Positions 61,790 to 64,000 of a stretch of DNA of 64,000 nucleotides are shown here, in pieces. A model generated the notes under the pieces. It was not told the origin of the DNA. It was given only the letters and a program-made list of their open reading frames with translations, and made no database searches. The position numbers and the translations under genes are program-made. Every line of letters starts with the position of its first letter. Positions within the stretch are counted from its first letter, which is position 1. The stretch comes from Pagrus major (Eukaryota; Chordata; Actinopteri; Spariformes; Sparidae), in NCBI RefSeq assembly GCF_040436345.1, contig NC_133224.1, positions 7,742,741 to 7,806,740 on the forward strand, given 5' to 3'.

Positions 61790-61836
<47 letters not shown>
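61790..61836. repeat. (TG)n microsatellite in clcn3 3' UTR
   Basis: Perfect TG run of about 23 units. Confidence 0.95.
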
Positions 61837-61837
<1 letters not shown>

Positions 61838-62834
61838 ACACCCGTTGAGTGTGAAAGCAGGTCGAGTGTGCGAGTAAAGAAACGAGAGAAAAAAGGAAAA
61901 AGAGTCCAGATGGAGTTGTTCTGTGTTTCTGTTACAGGAAAACAAATATATGAGATTTCCTTTTTTCTTCTTCTTCTGCTCTTGTTGTTCCTCGTTCTTC
62001 GTGCTATAATCAACTAAATTTTTTAGGCCTGAAGTGAAACAAAACTGGAAATCTGCACTGTTTTAAGTGATCGGTTAAAGGCTGGCGTCGATGCGACGCT
62101 TCTTGTTTTATTTTTAACTTCTGAAATCTGTCCACGTCTTTGAGAAAGAAAACAGAAATTCATCTCATAGTTTATCGTAGAAACACTCCATCACATCCTT
62201 CTTTTGAATCTAACTCACACAAGAAACTTTCCACCTGAGCAAAGACTCAATATTTTATCTATCTGGCACCTCGTCCACGTCACACTGTCAGTCGACAGTG
62301 TTTGGTTTAATCTGCTTTGTGTGCAGATGGGTGAAAGTTAAAGGTGCACGACGTAATTTTGGAGAATAAATTATAATCGGAAGAGAAAAGATCTTCACTC
62401 GTTGATTTTAAACTTATATTTGCAGTCGCCTCTGTTCTCACTTCAGACAGCGTTCTGGGGACCTTAAAACCATGTGAGGACCTCTTGTTTATTTTCTGTT
62501 ATAAACATACTGTAGATCAAATAAATACTTTAGAGTTTGTATTATTAACTTCTACATTTTGTAAATGTTGCCTTTCTGAATTTGATTTATTTTCCAAAAC
62601 TACGGAGTGCACCTTTAAAGCACCGGACAGTTTAGGTAACTAAGATTTTGAAAACTAACCAAAGCCAAAATAAAAGATTGTTAGATATTCAAACAAACAA
62701 ACAAACAAACAAACAAAAATAGTTTTAAAACAAACTAACGTAGATTACTTGAGGCCCCGCCTCCAAACACGTGGGACGCTGTCTCACTTCTTGTGTTGCA
62801 GGCTGAAACTCAACAAGTGTATATTTACAAAAAC

Positions 62835-62840
62835 AATAAA
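62835..62840 (+). terminator. clcn3: Probable clcn3 polyadenylation signal AATAAA
   Basis: Hexamer in ACAATAAAGTTT, the last one before repeat-derived sequence begins. Usage not shown. Confidence 0.45.
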
Positions 62841-62849
62841 GTTTATCGG

Positions 62850-62992
62850 TTTTGAACATTAAATATCTCGTCTTTGTACTGTTTTCAATTGTGTAGCGGT
62901 CAAAAAGGATTTACAAATCAAAGTGTTCTGTTTTTATTTACATCTTGCACAGCATCCCAACTTTATTTGGAGTCAGGGTTGTAGAAGTTAAC
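62850..62992. repeat. Terminus of a DNA-transposon-type repeat
   Basis: The order CATTAAATATCTCGTCTTTG, AAAAAGGATTTACAAATCA, CTGTTTTTATTTACAT and CAGCATCCCAACTTT..GGGTTGTA matches a very common teleost repeat end as I remember it. Its class is not assigned here. It begins directly at the likely 3' end of clcn3. Confidence 0.6.
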
Positions 62993-64000
62993 GACAATAA
63001 ATTGCTCTTTTTGTGCTCCAGAGCAGAAATACTTAGGAATCGTAATGATATGAGCCACAGTGAAGCTATAAATCCTCACACTTTAGAAGCTGGAACCAGC
63101 AAATGTTTGACCTTTTTTTCTTTTGCTGTATAAATCACATTAATGATTAATCGTTTCGGGAACAGGAGGAGACTAACGAGAAAAACCAACAAAAACAAAT
63201 TCAAAACATCGTTAAATGTTCAAACAAAAACAGTCCGTAATAATTAATTTGAATAGAAAAAGTTGATTATCTTTATTTTGGTAAAACATCCCATGTTAAC
63301 GTCTCTAAACTGCTCGTTTCGTTCTCCCAAAATCATATTCGAACTGTAACGATGGAAACCAGCGTGAAGCTAAAAGTCTTCCTGTTTAAGAAGCTTTAAC
63401 CAGCAGATGTTTGGCTTTTTTTTGTTTTGTTTAATAAATGACAAAATACTTCAGCTCTGAAGAACTTATGAACTTTCTTCCAAACTTTTTTGAGGCAGAA
63501 AAAATGTAGATTAATTATGACAAGACGACTTTTATTTAAATCGTGACCCCGTCAAATGAAGCATTTTCCTCATCAGTGGTCACAGATGAGCTGTCTACAT
63601 TTAAAACAAACAGTGATGTTATCTCCTGTATGTTCCCAATGAAACTACTCAGTTTTTAAAAGATAAAAAGCCGACGTTAAAGAAATAAAGACAAAATAAT
63701 CAAACTTTCAACTCTAACACTTCTAGGCCAACATGAAGGAAAAGTGCCGATAGTCGAGAATTAACTGTCGCGCCCAAAATGATCCAATCTTTACTGTTTT
63801 TAACTCTTAACGTCTATCATCTCACGACCTCAAAGACCAACTGAGATCAAGTCTCTACGTCTGCCAAGTGCCTGGCGAAGGTTTTTAGGCTTTTCACACC
63901 GGTGTTTTCCCCTGTAACACCTGCTACTCCCACGAGAAGCTCCCTCTGTCCTCAGAGCATGTGACGTGTTGGGCAAACGAAGCGATGGTGAAGCGGGGAC
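62993..64000. other. Intergenic, repeat-derived DNA
   Basis: 63060-63160 and 63360-63430 carry the AATCCTCACACTTTAGAAGC / ACCAGCAAATGTTTG repeat family. No exon was recognised up to the window end. Confidence 0.5.

Larger units (their letters stand above)
60811..62860 (+). other. clcn3: clcn3 3' UTR with CA/TG microsatellites
   Basis: Follows both stop codons. It holds (CA)n at 61013-61032 and 61091-61122, a TGTC/TG mixed tract at about 61541-61630, (GA)n at 61635-61662 and (TG)n at 61790-61836, plus (AAAC)n at 62691-62718. An AATAAA at 62835-62840 is a likely polyadenylation signal; earlier AATAAA hexamers (for example near 62344 and 62519) could be used instead. Confidence 0.6.

Overview
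The window looks like nuclear DNA from a teleost fish, probably a percomorph; the species cannot be named from sequence alone. The evidence is intron-bearing vertebrate genes with GT..AG junctions, abundant (CA)n/(TG)n microsatellites, many decayed copies of teleost-type MITE-like repeats, and a eukaryotic tRNA-Ser gene with internal A and B boxes. No prokaryotic operon, CRISPR array, bacterial insertion sequence or recognisable viral gene was seen.

Layout. 1-17.3 kb has no recognisable protein gene. It holds AT-rich non-coding DNA, a block of microsatellites in opposite orientations at 4.1-4.6 kb, repeat fragments, and two unexplained open stretches near 2.7 and 7.6-8.0 kb. 17.4-19.7 kb (minus) is b4gat1, the beta-1,4-glucuronyltransferase of alpha-dystroglycan O-mannosyl glycosylation, in two coding exons. 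A tRNA-Ser(GCT) lies at 20.25 kb. 22.6-24.5 kb (minus) is pfdn2 (prefoldin subunit 2, four coding exons). 25.3-27.1 kb (plus) is nit1 (nitrilase-like deaminated-glutathione amidase, six coding exons). pfdn2 and nit1 are divergent and share a short upstream region, as in mammals. 27.1-35.6 kb is repeat-rich DNA that may include a non-coding first exon of the next gene. 35.6-60.8 kb (plus) is clcn3, the ClC-3 2Cl-/H+ exchanger, with about 2 kb of microsatellite-rich 3' UTR. 62.9-64.0 kb is repeat-derived.

The richest locus is clcn3. Two coding first exons (35611 and 41299) splice in the same phase to a common second exon, and a third start codon lies inside that second exon. At the 3' end, an optional 76-bp exon (56306-56381) moves the last exon (60634 onward) into a second reading frame. 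One stretch of DNA therefore encodes two different C-termini: the canonical end of CBS domain 2 and a ClC-3B-type tail with a PDZ-ligand-like end. The second notable design is in nit1: exon 1 encodes a basic, acid-free, presequence-like N-terminus joined one base before the cytosolic start codon, giving mitochondrial and cytosolic forms, and a competing splice acceptor would abolish the mitochondrial form.

The genes do not form one pathway; b4gat1 acts in the Golgi, pfdn2 in cytosolic chaperoning, nit1 in metabolite repair and clcn3 in endosomal ion exchange. Exon limits were set by hand from splice signals, reading phase and remembered human protein families; no alignment or search was run.
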